Origin: Pseudomonadota bacterium
Lineage (GTDB): Bacteria; Pseudomonadota; Alphaproteobacteria; Rhizobiales; Xanthobacteraceae
Direction of reading: 5' to 3'
DNA: 64,000 nucleotides
Assembly: GCA_023387735.1 (NCBI GenBank)
Contig: JAEWHP010000015.1
Coordinates: 1-64,000, forward strand
In this document: positions 23,468-33,114 of the stretch, piece after piece
How positions within the stretch are numbered: the first letter of the stretch is position 1
How the letters are laid out: every line of letters starts with the position of its first letter
Made by a program: the position numbers and the translations under genes
Notes under the pieces: model-generated
Seen by the model: the letters and a program-made list of their open reading frames with translations, nothing else
Database searches by the model: none
Told to the model about the DNA's origin: nothing

Positions 23468-26239
23468 ATGAAGAAGAACGCTTTGCTCTCCGAAGCAATC
23501 TGGGCCTTTGATCCGGATGGGTTCGAAATGGGTCCGGTCACGCTTCCGCCTGCCGGGACGAACGTCGCGCTCGTGATCGACGACGGAGAACCCTTTTCAC
23601 TGGCGGTGAATGCCGGTGCTGTGACCACTCTCGCCGTGGGCACCGCGAAGCCAGTCGCAAGCATTGCGCAGCTCGCCGACTACCTAGTCAACGGCTACTG
23701 GCAATACAGCGGCACCATCGCCCATCATTTCGCGTCCAACCCGATCACCTACAACATCAGCGCGCTGAACCCTGCCGAGCAGTTTCTCGCGGTGTCGGCG
23801 ATGCAGGCCTGGCACGACGTCGCCAACGTCAACTTCGTCCAGACGACGGGCACTGCGAACATCACGTTCAGCAACACCGGTACCATGCAGGCCTACACCA
23901 GCGGGGCATGGTACAGCTCGGGCGCAATGGCCTACGCCAACGTCGTCATCAGCTCCGACTGGATCACGAACGACGGCGGCGCCTATGACGGCAAGACCGG
24001 AATCGACAGCTACGGCTATCAGACCTACATCCACGAAATCGGACATGCGCTCGGTCTCGGCCACCAGGGCCCGTACAACGGCAGCGCTTCCTATTCGACC
24101 AATGCGATCTATGCCAACGACACCTGGCAATATTCGATCATGTCGTACTTCTCGCAGAACAATTACTCGGGAAGTTCATATCGCTACGTGGTCACGCCGC
24201 AACTGGCCGACATCTACGCTATGGGCTCGATCTACGGGGCGGCGTCTTCCACGCGGACCGGCGATACCGTTTACGGGTTCAACAGCAACGCCGGCGCGGT
24301 CTTCAATTTTTCCACCTACAGCCCGGCTCCCGCGCTGATGATCTACGACAACGGCGGCAACGACACGCTCGATTGCTCCGGCTATTCGAACGCGCAGGTT
24401 ATCGACCTGCGTGCCGGCGCGTTCTCCTCGGTGGGCGGCCTCGTCAATAATGTCGGGATCGCGCTCAACGCCATCATCGAAAAGGCGATCGGCGGCAACG
24501 GCAACGACACGCTGATTGCAAACGATGCCGGCTGCACGCTATCGGGCGGCGGCGGCGCCGATGTTTTGGCCGGAGGCGCCGGAAGCGACAGGCTGATCGG
24601 CGGTTTCGGTATCGACAGTCTGACCGGCGGTGGCGGCGCCGACACTTTCGTATTCCTGCCGGGCGACAGCTCTGCCGCCAGCGGCCAGCATGACCGCATC
24701 ACGGATTTCACAACCGGAGTCGATCGCATCGACCTCACAGGTTTTGATGCGATAACCTCGACGAGTGCGCTCGATACATTCCGCTTCATAGGCGCCACAT
24801 CGTTCGGTGGGTCTGCCGGAGAATTGAATTACGTCAGCTCGCTGGGCACGGTAACCTTGCAAGGCGATACGAACGGAGATCGAATAGCTGACTTCGCCAT
24901 CGACCTTACCGGGGATGCAACCATAAACGCCGCCGATCTGGTTGGGGCCGTGACGACGTCGGTCGTTATCGAGGCATTCGGCTCGACCAGCTTGATCAAG
25001 ATCGGCGGAACGTATTTCTTGTACAATGCGGGATCTGGTCCCGTGTTGAAATTCGAAGGTGCGCCTGTGACCGACGGCACGTGGGCGGGCTGGACCCCGA
25101 TCGGCGCTGAGCAGACCGCAACCGGCTACAGTGTGGCATGGAAAAATGGCGGCTCCGGTCAGTACAATGTGTGGAGCACCGACAGCAGCGGCAACTATAT
25201 CACCAATACACTCAGCTTCGTGTCGGCAAGCAGCACCGCGCTGCAATCGATGGAGACCAGTTTCCAGCAGGACCTCAACGGCGACGGCCGAATCGGGGTG
25301 CCTGCGGTGGTGATCGAGTCGGCCGGCTCGACCAGCCTGACCAAGATCGGCAGCACGTATTTCTTGTACAATGCGGGATCTGGTCCCGAGTTGAAATTCG
25401 AAGGCGCGTCGGTAACCGACGGCACCTGGGCGGGCTGGGTCCCGATCGGCGCGGAGCTGACCGCAGCCGGGTACAATGTAGCATGGAAAAATGCCAGCAC
25501 CGGTCAGTACAATGTGTGGAACACCGACAGCAGCGGCAACTATGTCACCAATATGCTTAGCTTTGTGTCGGCAAGCAACACCGCGCTGCAATCGATGGAG
25601 ACCACCTTCCAGCAGGACCTCAACGGCGATGGCCGAATCGGGGTATCAGCGGTGGTGATCGAGTCGGCCGGCTCGACCAGCCTGATAAAGATCGGCAGCA
25701 CCTATTTCTTGTACAATGCGGGATCCGGTCCCGAATTGAGATTCGAAGGCACGCCGGTAACCGACGGCACCTGGACGGGTTGGGCCCCGATCGGCGCGGA
25801 GCAGACCGCAGCCGGCTACAATGTGGCATGGAAAAATGCCGGCACCGGTCAGTACAATGTATGGAATGCCGACAGCAGTGGCAACTATGCAACCACTACG
25901 CTCAGCTTTGTGTCGGCAAGCAGCACCGCGTTGCAATCGATCGAGACGAGTTTCCAGCAGGACCTGAACGGTGACGGGACGATCGGCTTTCACGCAGCCC
26001 TGTTGCAAGCCGGATCAGCAAGTGGCGACAATTTTGTCTTCAAGGCCGATCTTCTCGTGCCAGGCGGGGATGTCATCAACAGCAGCTTCGACATCGGCGA
26101 AATTGCTCTACACAGTCGGGCTCAGGCCTTTACCTCGGGCGACACGGCCATTTGGCTGGCACCTGTCGTGGACGCGCCGGATGGGCTGATAGGCGACCAT
26201 TTGGCAGGTTTGAAGTTCGGCCACTTCATCGTCCAATGA
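23468..26239 (+). CDS. Serralysin-like M10 metalloprotease with RTX and Trp-rich repeats
   Basis: A 923-residue protein. The catalytic part (about 80-260) has the zinc motif HEIGHALGLGH (His189, Glu190, His193, His199) and the Met-turn YSIMSYF. Residues about 295-395 hold a serralysin C-terminal/RTX region with GGNGNDTLI and GGGGADVLAGGAGSDRL, which bind calcium after secretion. Three tandem copies of a 115-residue Trp-rich domain (about 499-840) resemble the 'Trp-rich Synechocystis C-terminal' family; each ends QQDLNGDG. A short non-repeat tail follows. There is no N-terminal signal, as expected for type I (ABC) secretion, and no type I secretion genes are adjacent. The product is probably a secreted, calcium-dependent protease or adhesin. 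Confidence 0.9.
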   Translation: MKKNALLSEAIWAFDPDGFEMGPVTLPPAGTNVALVIDDGEPFSLAVNAGAVTTLAVGTAKPVASIAQLADYLVNGYWQYSGTIAHHFASNPITYNISALNPAEQFLAVSAMQAWHDVANVNFVQTTGTANITFSNTGTMQAYTSGAWYSSGAMAYANVVISSDWITNDGGAYDGKTGIDSYGYQTYIHEIGHALGLGHQGPYNGSASYSTNAIYANDTWQYSIMSYFSQNNYSGSSYRYVVTPQLADIYAMGSIYGAASSTRTGDTVYGFNSNAGAVFNFSTYSPAPALMIYDNGGNDTLDCSGYSNAQVIDLRAGAFSSVGGLVNNVGIALNAIIEKAIGGNGNDTLIANDAGCTLSGGGGADVLAGGAGSDRLIGGFGIDSLTGGGGADTFVFLPGDSSAASGQHDRITDFTTGVDRIDLTGFDAITSTSALDTFRFIGATSFGGSAGELNYVSSLGTVTLQGDTNGDRIADFAIDLTGDATINAADLVGAVTTSVVIEAFGSTSLIKIGGTYFLYNAGSGPVLKFEGAPVTDGTWAGWTPIGAEQTATGYSVAWKNGGSGQYNVWSTDSSGNYITNTLSFVSASSTALQSMETSFQQDLNGDGRIGVPAVVIESAGSTSLTKIGSTYFLYNAGSGPELKFEGASVTDGTWAGWVPIGAELTAAGYNVAWKNASTGQYNVWNTDSSGNYVTNMLSFVSASNTALQSMETTFQQDLNGDGRIGVSAVVIESAGSTSLIKIGSTYFLYNAGSGPELRFEGTPVTDGTWTGWAPIGAEQTAAGYNVAWKNAGTGQYNVWNADSSGNYATTTLSFVSASSTALQSIETSFQQDLNGDGTIGFHAALLQAGSASGDNFVFKADLLVPGGDVINSSFDIGEIALHSRAQAFTSGDTAIWLAPVVDAPDGLIGDHLAGLKFGHFIVQ
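24962..25987 (+). repeat. Three tandem 345-bp repeats inside the metalloprotease gene
   Basis: Units start at 24962, 25307 and 25652, a strict period of 345 nt (115 codons). Each begins VVIE and contains GSTSLxKIGxTYFLYNAGSG, WKN, QYNVW and a closing QQDLNGDG. The DNA is nearly identical over long stretches (for example the shared TACAATGCGGGATC), so the array is a recent duplication or is kept uniform by recombination. Confidence 0.9.
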
Positions 26240-26242
26240 GGG

Positions 26243-26733
26243 CGGCGCAATACAATGCCACCCGGTGAAGCGACGTCCGCTCTCTCCGTGCTTGAAGTAG
26301 GCAATGGGTCTCCTTGAGACCCTCAGGCTGATTGACGGGCGAGAGGTGTTCGACGTTGCGATAGGTGTGCCAGACCCAGCCGTCGATTGCACCGGACGGC
26401 TGGATACCGAACTGCCCCGTACGCGATAGCGGGCGAGGTCTTCGTTGAGCCCGTAGGCGGCATGTCCGGGCTTGACGATCTCAGCCAGTGAAAGAAATCG
26501 TCATCCTCATGGCGATCTTGCCGGCCACGTCGCGATCGACAGTGCCGTCAATGTCGCGATCGATGAGCAATTGCTCGCAAGTAAACGAGGCCGGCACCTC
26601 GATCAACCGGCCGGTCTCGTTGATGCGGCCGAACGCGGTATAGCTCAGTGCCGGGCGCTTGTTCCGCGCAAACGCGATCTGCCCTTCGAGCTTGGCCGGC
26701 AGCCACAGCGAGGAACGTGATGAAGCGGCACTG
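26243..26733 (-). pseudogene. Decayed minus-strand coding remnant, family unrecognised
   Basis: Protein-like stretches appear in different frames. One is FGRINETGRLIEVPASFTCE followed by QLLIDRDIDGTVDRDVAGKI; a later one is EIVKPGHAAYGLNEDLARYR, and the last, in yet another frame, is DGWVWHTYRNVEHLSP. No single frame spans them and there is no start. I do not recognise the ancestral family. Confidence 0.4.
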
Positions 26734-26878
26734 CGCCTGTTAGATGGCGGCCTGATCCCAAAACCCTTCCAAACGAGCTGGACTGCCGTCCAGTTGCCGC
26801 ATCGCCGGCTTCGATCCGCGCGATCTACTAGGCTTGGCGTACTGCTCAGATCGCCAAGGGCGGCGCTACTTCTAGTTT

Positions 26879-27013
26879 ATGGAGATCGGCGCGGGCCTTG
26901 GCCGCGCCGCCTACTTCTCGAGCATATTCGGCGTTGAGAACAGCACGATCGTCGATAATACTACTCACCAACGCAGTGCAGCGATATTTTCTTGGGCGCG
27001 TCCCCGGTCATGA
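26879..27013 (+). pseudogene. Sugar O-methyltransferase fragment
   Basis: A 44-codon fragment reading MEIGAGLGRAAYFSSIFGVE then NSTIVDNTT. This matches the SAM-binding loop (E-I-G-A-G-x-G-R) and following strand of putative sugar O-methyltransferases, normally about 300 residues or more. Everything else is missing. Its position at the edge of the glycan region suggests it is debris of a former polysaccharide gene. Confidence 0.45.
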
Positions 27014-27143
27014 ACCAGTCCGGCTCAATGGCGCTAGTTAGGGGATTGCAGCAAAGACAGCATGCCATCAGACGGCGATGATGAGTCCATACGGCAAGTG
27101 CCGGGAGGCAATGAGCAGCCGCTTGGCTGGAAGCGGCTCTTAG

Positions 27144-27992
27144 TTAGATCGATGTTGTGGCCAAAACATTGAGCCCGCCCATTTCGGGGATGAACCGACG
27201 CAGTGCCGGGGGGGTTTTCGGCAGGAGTCGTCCCGTGGCCATGTCCTTAAGGTGGTACCCCATACCGGTGATCGACTCGATCAGGTCGTCAAATTCGCGC
27301 GAGTCCTCACTATAAACATAGGGCGCGAGTTCGATCATAATCTGGGGCTTGTATTTTTGCAGCGTCGCTTGGGCTCCCCGCAGGACAGTAGCCTCGTTTC
27401 CATCGACATCGATCTTGATAAAATCGACGCGCGTGACACACTCTTCGGCGAGAAAGGAATCGAGCGTGCACGGACGCGCGCCCTCGGTGGCCATTAGGCG
27501 CCCATGATGGTCGGCGTGCAAGTCTTCTGCGCTTTCCAATGGCCAGCTCGAATAGATAGCAGGGGGCAGTTCCGCTGCGCTGGACGAGGTTAGCATCATC
27601 TGTTGCGCGGATATGCGTTGGGCCAACTGCGGGTTGAGTCCAATATTTGTTAACTGCTTGCTGTAGGCGTATCTGGTCGGCTCAAAGGAGTAGACGTGAC
27701 CGGTCTCACCAACGAGCTGTGCGAGCGGAAGGGTGTGAGCGCCAACATTGGCACCGATATCGAGCACGACATCGCCCTTCCGGATCAGAGTTTCGTAGCT
27801 TCTGAGGGTGCGCACTTCGAAGCCGCCCAGCAGATAGATCGCGAAATCGACGCCTTCCGCCAGGTTGAGCTCCCAGGTCACGCCACGGCGTCGCGCCACA
27901 ACATTGGGCGTCAAACGAGCGAGTTTCCGGGAGAACAGCACGAGCGCCGACAGGACCCGTGCGATGCGGATTTTCGCGGAGGTTGAAATCAT
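27144..27992 (-). CDS. FkbM-family methyltransferase (1)
   Basis: A 282-residue protein from ATG at 27992 (GAGGATATTGGAT upstream); the frame extends to 28040 inside the preceding gene. SAM-binding motif I is DVVLDIGANVGAHTLPLAQL, with acidic strand YSFEPTRYAYSKQL and the FkbM core CVTRVDFIKIDVDGNEATVL. FkbM-type enzymes usually O-methylate sugars or polyketides. Last gene of a minus-strand block and 11 nt after its upstream neighbour, so co-transcribed. Its product is probably a sugar methyltransferase for the glycan locus. Confidence 0.85.
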   Translation of the reverse strand: MISTSAKIRIARVLSALVLFSRKLARLTPNVVARRRGVTWELNLAEGVDFAIYLLGGFEVRTLRSYETLIRKGDVVLDIGANVGAHTLPLAQLVGETGHVYSFEPTRYAYSKQLTNIGLNPQLAQRISAQQMMLTSSSAAELPPAIYSSWPLESAEDLHADHHGRLMATEGARPCTLDSFLAEECVTRVDFIKIDVDGNEATVLRGAQATLQKYKPQIMIELAPYVYSEDSREFDDLIESITGMGYHLKDMATGRLLPKTPPALRRFIPEMGGLNVLATTSI

Positions 27993-28003
27993 ATCCAATA
28001 TCC

Positions 28004-28750
28004 TCAATTCGCGCCGCTTCTGCCGAGCACTATGTTCCAATAGTTTTCGAGCGCCTGCGGGGCGGCGAGCATCTGTTCGATGGACGGTGAAGAGGTGCTA
28101 GAAACAGGGCGGGCCGAAAAACCAAGCCCACGGGCGAAGTCGATCAGGTCTCGGGGTCGAGTCGAGGCTTGCGCGAGGCCGTAGGGCCAAAACTCCATGA
28201 GAATAGTGAGCCTCGCATTCTCCATCATGAGACGGCGGGCGCCCTGGAGTACCTGGAGTTCGAAGCCCTGCACGTCCACCTTCATGACGTCGATACGGCT
28301 GGCGGCTGGGAAGTAATCGTCAAGCGCGACCTGCTTTACGGAAACGCGGGCGCGGCCATCGCCGATGTCGAAAGTGCGATGGTCAACGTTGAGCTGATCA
28401 GAGAGGAAGAGTGTTGTGGTTGCGCTGCGTTCGCCGACGGCCGCGTGATTAGTTACCACGTTGCCAAGCCCGCGCACCGCGTCCTCTAGGCGCAAAAAAT
28501 TCTGCTGTGCTGGCTCGAATGCATGGACGCAGCCCGTGCTACCAATCTCCCGAGCAAAAAAACGCGTATAGATGCCAATATTCGCGCCCACATCCACGAC
28601 CGTCATGCCCGGCTTAAGAATCGTTTGCAGGAGGCGCCGCTCGTGCCGGTCGGCGAAAGCTTTCCAACTCGTATAGAGTGGCTGGTAAATCGGATAACTA
28701 CGGGTGAAGAGGGCGTTAGCGAGCCGATAGGCCGTGGATTTCGCGGTCAT
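28004..28750 (-). CDS. FkbM-family methyltransferase (2)
   Basis: A 248-residue protein. SAM motif TVVDVGANIGIYTRFFAREI, acidic loop HAFEPAQQNFLRLE, and FkbM core DVMKVDVQGFELQVLQGARR. It overlaps the upstream methyltransferase gene by four bases (ATGA). The two tandem FkbM genes are diverged in sequence, so they probably methylate different positions rather than being a fresh duplicate. Confidence 0.88.
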   Translation of the reverse strand: MTAKSTAYRLANALFTRSYPIYQPLYTSWKAFADRHERRLLQTILKPGMTVVDVGANIGIYTRFFAREIGSTGCVHAFEPAQQNFLRLEDAVRGLGNVVTNHAAVGERSATTTLFLSDQLNVDHRTFDIGDGRARVSVKQVALDDYFPAASRIDVMKVDVQGFELQVLQGARRLMMENARLTILMEFWPYGLAQASTRPRDLIDFARGLGFSARPVSSTSSPSIEQMLAAPQALENYWNIVLGRSGAN

Positions 28751-29517
28751 TTCTTGGTCACCAAGCGAGCAATGAAGAATGACGCGAAAACCTTTGGAAG
28801 CCAGTTCGAGAGGGCATAGTCGACGGCAAAGGCGGCTCTGTAGACCGACGCCGGCAAAGGGAAACGGCGGGAGATGCCGCCAGTCATCGGATAGGAAATT
28901 CCGGTGAAGTAGCTGACCGAGGTCTTGTCCAGGTCGTAGACGTCAGAAATCTCGTCAAGCCAATCCGGCCGCGAAAAGAAGATCATGTGCGGAATAGCTT
29001 GATTGGAAGTGGAAAGCGGCCCCTCGACCTTTTCCAAGATCGGACGGTTGATCCTGAAATCGACCGGCTCGTGGTGTAGCAATTTGTACATGGGATAGGA
29101 GATGGCGGAAAAATATGGCTCGGCCATGTAGACCCGGGCGCCGGGCGCGAGCTTGATAGCGGCGGCGCGTAGGAAGGCAAGCGGATCCCTGAGGTGGTGA
29201 AGGACGTTTGTCATCGTAATGATGTCTATGCTGCCGTTGTCGATCTCATCAAGATCCTTGATGGTGTGACAATCAAAGACAACATCGACATAATCCAGAG
29301 GGAGCACATCGGAAGTCATGACGCTGGGCGCAAAGTGTTTGAGCGGTGATGTCCCGCTGCCTATCTCGAGAATATGCGCCGAGCCGATGTTGGGCTCGGC
29401 TGCGAATTGATGCTGATAAAGGCGATCATACCAGTACATTAGATTGAGGTTGGATCTCAGCCTTTTCCGGTTGGCGAGAGTCTCTTTCAGGTCAGCTTCG
29501 TAAAGGTTGGCCGCCAT
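28747..29517 (-). CDS. Class I SAM-dependent methyltransferase
   Basis: A 256-residue methyltransferase-11-type protein. Motif I is HILEIGSGTSPLKHFAPSVM, the acidic strand is DYVDVVFDCHTIKDL, and motif II/III is IDIITMTNVLHHLRDPLAFL, followed by KLAPGARVYMAEPYFSAI. Translationally coupled to both neighbours: ATGA to the next gene and a shared base (TAATG) with the upstream glycosyltransferase. Probable role is glycan methylation. Confidence 0.85.
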   Translation of the reverse strand: MAANLYEADLKETLANRKRLRSNLNLMYWYDRLYQHQFAAEPNIGSAHILEIGSGTSPLKHFAPSVMTSDVLPLDYVDVVFDCHTIKDLDEIDNGSIDIITMTNVLHHLRDPLAFLRAAAIKLAPGARVYMAEPYFSAISYPMYKLLHHEPVDFRINRPILEKVEGPLSTSNQAIPHMIFFSRPDWLDEISDVYDLDKTSVSYFTGISYPMTGGISRRFPLPASVYRAAFAVDYALSNWLPKVFASFFIARLVTKK

Positions 29518-30845
29518 TACCGAAACTTTATCTTGCGGGCAGCAAAGGCGAGCATGGTTAAGAGGATGATGCCATGCTTCCAGCGCGAGATATTGGTCTC
29601 GCCGTAAGCGCGTTCGCGATAAATGATTGGCACTTCGACAATCTTGAGGCCCATGCGCGTCGCCCCGAATATGAGGTCGAAATCGCCAAATGGGTCGAAA
29701 TTTCCGAAGAAGGACCGGTTGGCGTTCAGCTTCTCGTAGTTGCTGCGGCTAAGTACCTTGGTTCCGCACAGCGTATCCTTGTAGCGCTGGCTGAGCACGA
29801 ACGAGAAGGCGAGTGCGAAGAATTTGTTGCCCAACAAGTTGAGAAATCTCATCGCTTGCCTTTCCATAGGATAGACGAGGCGGGTGCCGTTGATGAGCTC
29901 GCCCTTGCCGCCAACGATCGCATTGTAAAATTTCGGCAAATCTTCGGGCGGCACAGTCATATCGGCATCAAGGATCATGAGGATTTCCCTGGTCGCCAAT
30001 GCAAAGCCCTTGCGGACGGCGTCTCCCTTGCCTTTGCCATCCTGTTGGGCAATCAAGATGCGACGGTCGCCGTGCTGGCGCTGCGCGGCTTGGATCGCAG
30101 CCCAGGTGTCATCCGTCGAGTTGCCTTCGATGAAGATGATCTCGTCATCGGGCCCCATCCGGGGAACGCGATGAATGAGGCGGTCAATGTTGCCGGCTTC
30201 GTTTCGGGCCGGAACAACGATTGAGACAGAAGACGCGCTCCCCGCTTGGTCGGCCGTGATTGGCCGCGCCACGGCAATGTTGACGAGGCAGAGATTGCGT
30301 AACAGGGGGAGCGGCGCCAAATAGCGGTTGACGAAGTTGCTCACAAGCGGAATGTAGAACGGCAGTAGGATCTTTTGATCGAGTTGGACAAGTTCGAAAT
30401 CCTCGAGGCTCAGGAGATTGACCACATCTTCGTGTGCCAGCCAATTGAGCTCCGGCGTTTTCGTGCGGAGCTTTAATTTGGAGGCGATCGTGATGAAAGG
30501 CCTCCAGAGGCTGCTGTAATAGGTGATCAGGAGCCGCGTTGCGGGCGCGCAGACGGCGCGAACATCCGACAGCATCCGCTGTACGTCGCGCTCGTAGTGA
30601 ATGAGACTGCTGATTACCAAGTAATCCGGCTTGAGTTCTGCGATGCTGGAAAAGGTCACAACCCGGTTTGGTGGAAGAGGAAAATCAGGCAGATTGCGCT
30701 GTTGGACCTTGCGGAACGCGACTTTTCCCTGCGGGAGCTTCCCGATCAGGGCATCCGTCATCGGGTCAATCTCCACGGCGGTGTTCCGCTCGAGTACGAA
30801 CAAGGTGATGTATCTGCGAAGTAGAGAATAGAAGTATCTCCTCAT
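29517..30845 (-). CDS. Fusion of methyltransferase-like remnant and GT2 glycosyltransferase
   Basis: A 442-residue protein. Residues 1-197 resemble the C-terminal half of a class I methyltransferase (PDYLVISSLIHYERDVQRML, then RLLITYYSSLWRPFITIASK) but have only a vestige of the SAM loop (NTAVEIDP), so this part is probably inactive. Residues about 205-442 are a GT-A fold family 2 enzyme of dolichyl-phosphate-mannose-synthase type: SIVVPARNEAGNIDRLIHRV, EIIFIEGNSTDDTW, ILMILDADMTVPPEDLPKFY, and DTLCGTKVL. Product transfer to a lipid-phosphate carrier is likely. Its start overlaps the stop of the frameshifted flippase-like gene. Confidence 0.8.
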   Translation of the reverse strand: MRRYFYSLLRRYITLFVLERNTAVEIDPMTDALIGKLPQGKVAFRKVQQRNLPDFPLPPNRVVTFSSIAELKPDYLVISSLIHYERDVQRMLSDVRAVCAPATRLLITYYSSLWRPFITIASKLKLRTKTPELNWLAHEDVVNLLSLEDFELVQLDQKILLPFYIPLVSNFVNRYLAPLPLLRNLCLVNIAVARPITADQAGSASSVSIVVPARNEAGNIDRLIHRVPRMGPDDEIIFIEGNSTDDTWAAIQAAQRQHGDRRILIAQQDGKGKGDAVRKGFALATREILMILDADMTVPPEDLPKFYNAIVGGKGELINGTRLVYPMERQAMRFLNLLGNKFFALAFSFVLSQRYKDTLCGTKVLSRSNYEKLNANRSFFGNFDPFGDFDLIFGATRMGLKIVEVPIIYRERAYGETNISRWKHGIILLTMLAFAARKIKFR

Positions 30846-31677
30846 CAGGAAGCCTTTGTCATGCTGGAGCAGCGCCAGAGTAGAGCCGAGGCCGGAACAA
30901 TGCAGACGACCAAGAACAGGAAGTGGATGGCTTTCGCGAGCAACCAGCCTTCCGAGGCCGGCCTAGCCATGAAGGCGAAGATGAGAACGATCGAGGCGTG
31001 CAAGGTGCCGATGTCAAAAGGGCGCCGCGGGGATGATGAGACCTATTGCTCCCGCAATACGAAAAGTGCTTCGGCGTATTTGATGTCGGCGCCGATGAAT
31101 GCGCCACTTGCCAGATATGAGGGAGTATATGGAAAGAGCCCCATGGCAAAAGTCGACCATGCCAGATTCGAAAACGAAAATGAACATGGAGCAGCGAAAT
31201 GATGTGGGTCTTCGGTAAAGGGCCGCAGCCGGCCCGCGGCGGAAATTGCATGAAGCGCCCCGCAGCGCCGATCGCGATGATGGAGGCCAGGTCGGTGATC
31301 TTTTCTACGATCACTTTGCTGATTATCTCGCTATAGGGATTGCCGGTGGCACTTCTGCTGTGCTGAGCGCGGATCAGGTCTCCGCCACGCACCGCGAGGA
31401 CCATGTTCCTCGCTATGCAAAGCAACGATCCGACCTTGGCGGCTTCGATTGTTAGACCGGGGCCAATCAGTAATTGCCAGCGATAGCTAAGCAACAGGGC
31501 CAAGCAGGTGGCGGTGACCAAGAATAAGAGCAAAGGTGAGGTCCAGTGAGCGGTCTGCGGCATCCTTAAGGAAGCGCGACAGCCTACTGCGTAGATCAGA
31601 AGGACAGCAAAAAAGCATGTCGACACTAGAGATATCATCCACCGATTTTTGCGTGGGCTCATCGGGTTGTCTGTCAC
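30845..31677 (-). pseudogene. Flippase-like (lysylphosphatidylglycerol synthase TM/UPF0104-type) gene, frameshifted
   Basis: From 31677 the frame gives a membrane protein with segments LVSTCFFAVLLIYAVGC and LLLFLVTATCLALLLSYRW and the family block VLAVRGGDLIRAQ. After about 145 codons (near 31240) it turns Ser/Pro/Arg-rich. The match resumes in another frame to the end: IVLIFAFMARPASEGWLLAK and LFLVVCIVPASALLWR, stop at 30845-30847 with TGATG coupling to the next gene. One or more indels between 31240 and 31000 inactivate it. Intact members have about 300 residues and several helices. Confidence 0.7.
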
Positions 31678-33114
31678 AGTTCAATCCCTATCGACCTGGC
31701 TTCTATCGTCGCTCTCTGTAGCCGCCGCGGCGGTCCGCTTTGCGACGGATTGCTTAGCATAGCTATCCGATTGCGAGCAACGAACCGCGGGGCGTTCAAC
31801 GAGCAAAAATACACCTAATCATCTTCGGGGAACTACTCCGACTCGTGATGGGCATGAACGTATATCCAGAAGCAAGGCAATCGTTTACGACGCCTAAGAT
31901 GTAAGAGTTTCGACATAATCTGACAGTTTGGCTTGGGCGCAGGACGGCTTTGTCCTCACCGAAGCCTAGGTCGTCGCGCTGGAGAGGCCAAGATAGAGAA
32001 GGAGATACGCGGCGAGTCCAGAGCGGCTGTCCCGGCTATTGCGGTGCTCAGGACATCTTTTTATGTCGGCAACATCGAGGTAAATCGGGCTTAATTCGAA
32101 TAGGATACGCGTCGAACATTCGGCCGAGAGTTATGGGCAACATTCTGGCTCGAACGGCAATATATATACTGCGGCAACTATATTCATAGTCGGGTTGTGC
32201 GGAGCCCGCATCTACCGATCCCAACATCTTGCGGCCAGGCTGACGTTGCCGGGTTGCTTGGCCATTTCCAACACGCCGGCCTTCCGCGAATGACATTCTG
32301 CTCTTTGCGAGACGCTGCGGGGCAGCGGGAGAGCGCCAGTTCGGGTAAGCGCTCCCGCCCGCCCCGCAGCTCCATTTCCATCGGTGCAAACCATTCCGTC
32401 AATGAAAACTTCTGCAAATAAAGCGATACTGGACTCGATCGGTTCAAGGAGCTGTAGGACAAAGACGGCGAGCTGGTGCTTGCCGAGATCCCGGCACGAA
32501 GCCGATCCTCAAGACCGTGTTGCGAAGCGGTGGTGGCCCGTCTGATTGCGCCATGATCTGGCGAGCAACAAGACTCGGCTCAAGACGCATTGCGCCCGCG
32601 TCGAGCCCATCGCGTATCAGAACCGAACAACGCAGCGATAGATCATCAGGCACCGAACCGGCAGCACCGGCAAGGGCTCGCACCGTCACCGCGTCATGGC
32701 GCGGACAAGCGACCGATAGGGGTGCGTCGAGGCGCCCTCCGTCACGGCAAGACGGAACAGGCGACGGTCTTAGAGCAAGACGCCAATTCTTAGGACGCGC
32801 GACCTTTCGGAACGCTTTCAATGCCGCCCTATCGGGCATTCAACCGCCGCAAAACCCTGGCACAGCCCGATGAAATCCGCATCAAGGCGACTTTCACGCC
32901 AGGACCCAGTCTAATACAATTTTTCACTCGTCGCATTACCGCCTCCAGCGCTGCGGATAGGAGGCTTGAACAACTTGCCCTGGCGATGGTGGATGTGAAT
33001 CGCGCGATATCCGTTCACCTTGTCGTCGATACCGCGCTGCTATCTTCCGGATTGTCAGGACGGCGCCGCCTTCATCTCCATCTTCGCGGCAGGTTCGCCC
33101 GATTGTGGACTACG
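31678..33114. other. Long stretch with no supported gene
   Basis: About 1.4 kb. Several short overlapping frames on both strands are Arg/Ser/Pro-rich without ribosome sites or domains. It looks like decayed DNA between two glycan-gene blocks; I could not identify the ancestral genes. Confidence 0.5.

Noticed and set aside
24962..25987. Tandem repeat read as CRISPR
   Set aside because: The 345-bp units are in frame within a gene and have no spacer pattern.
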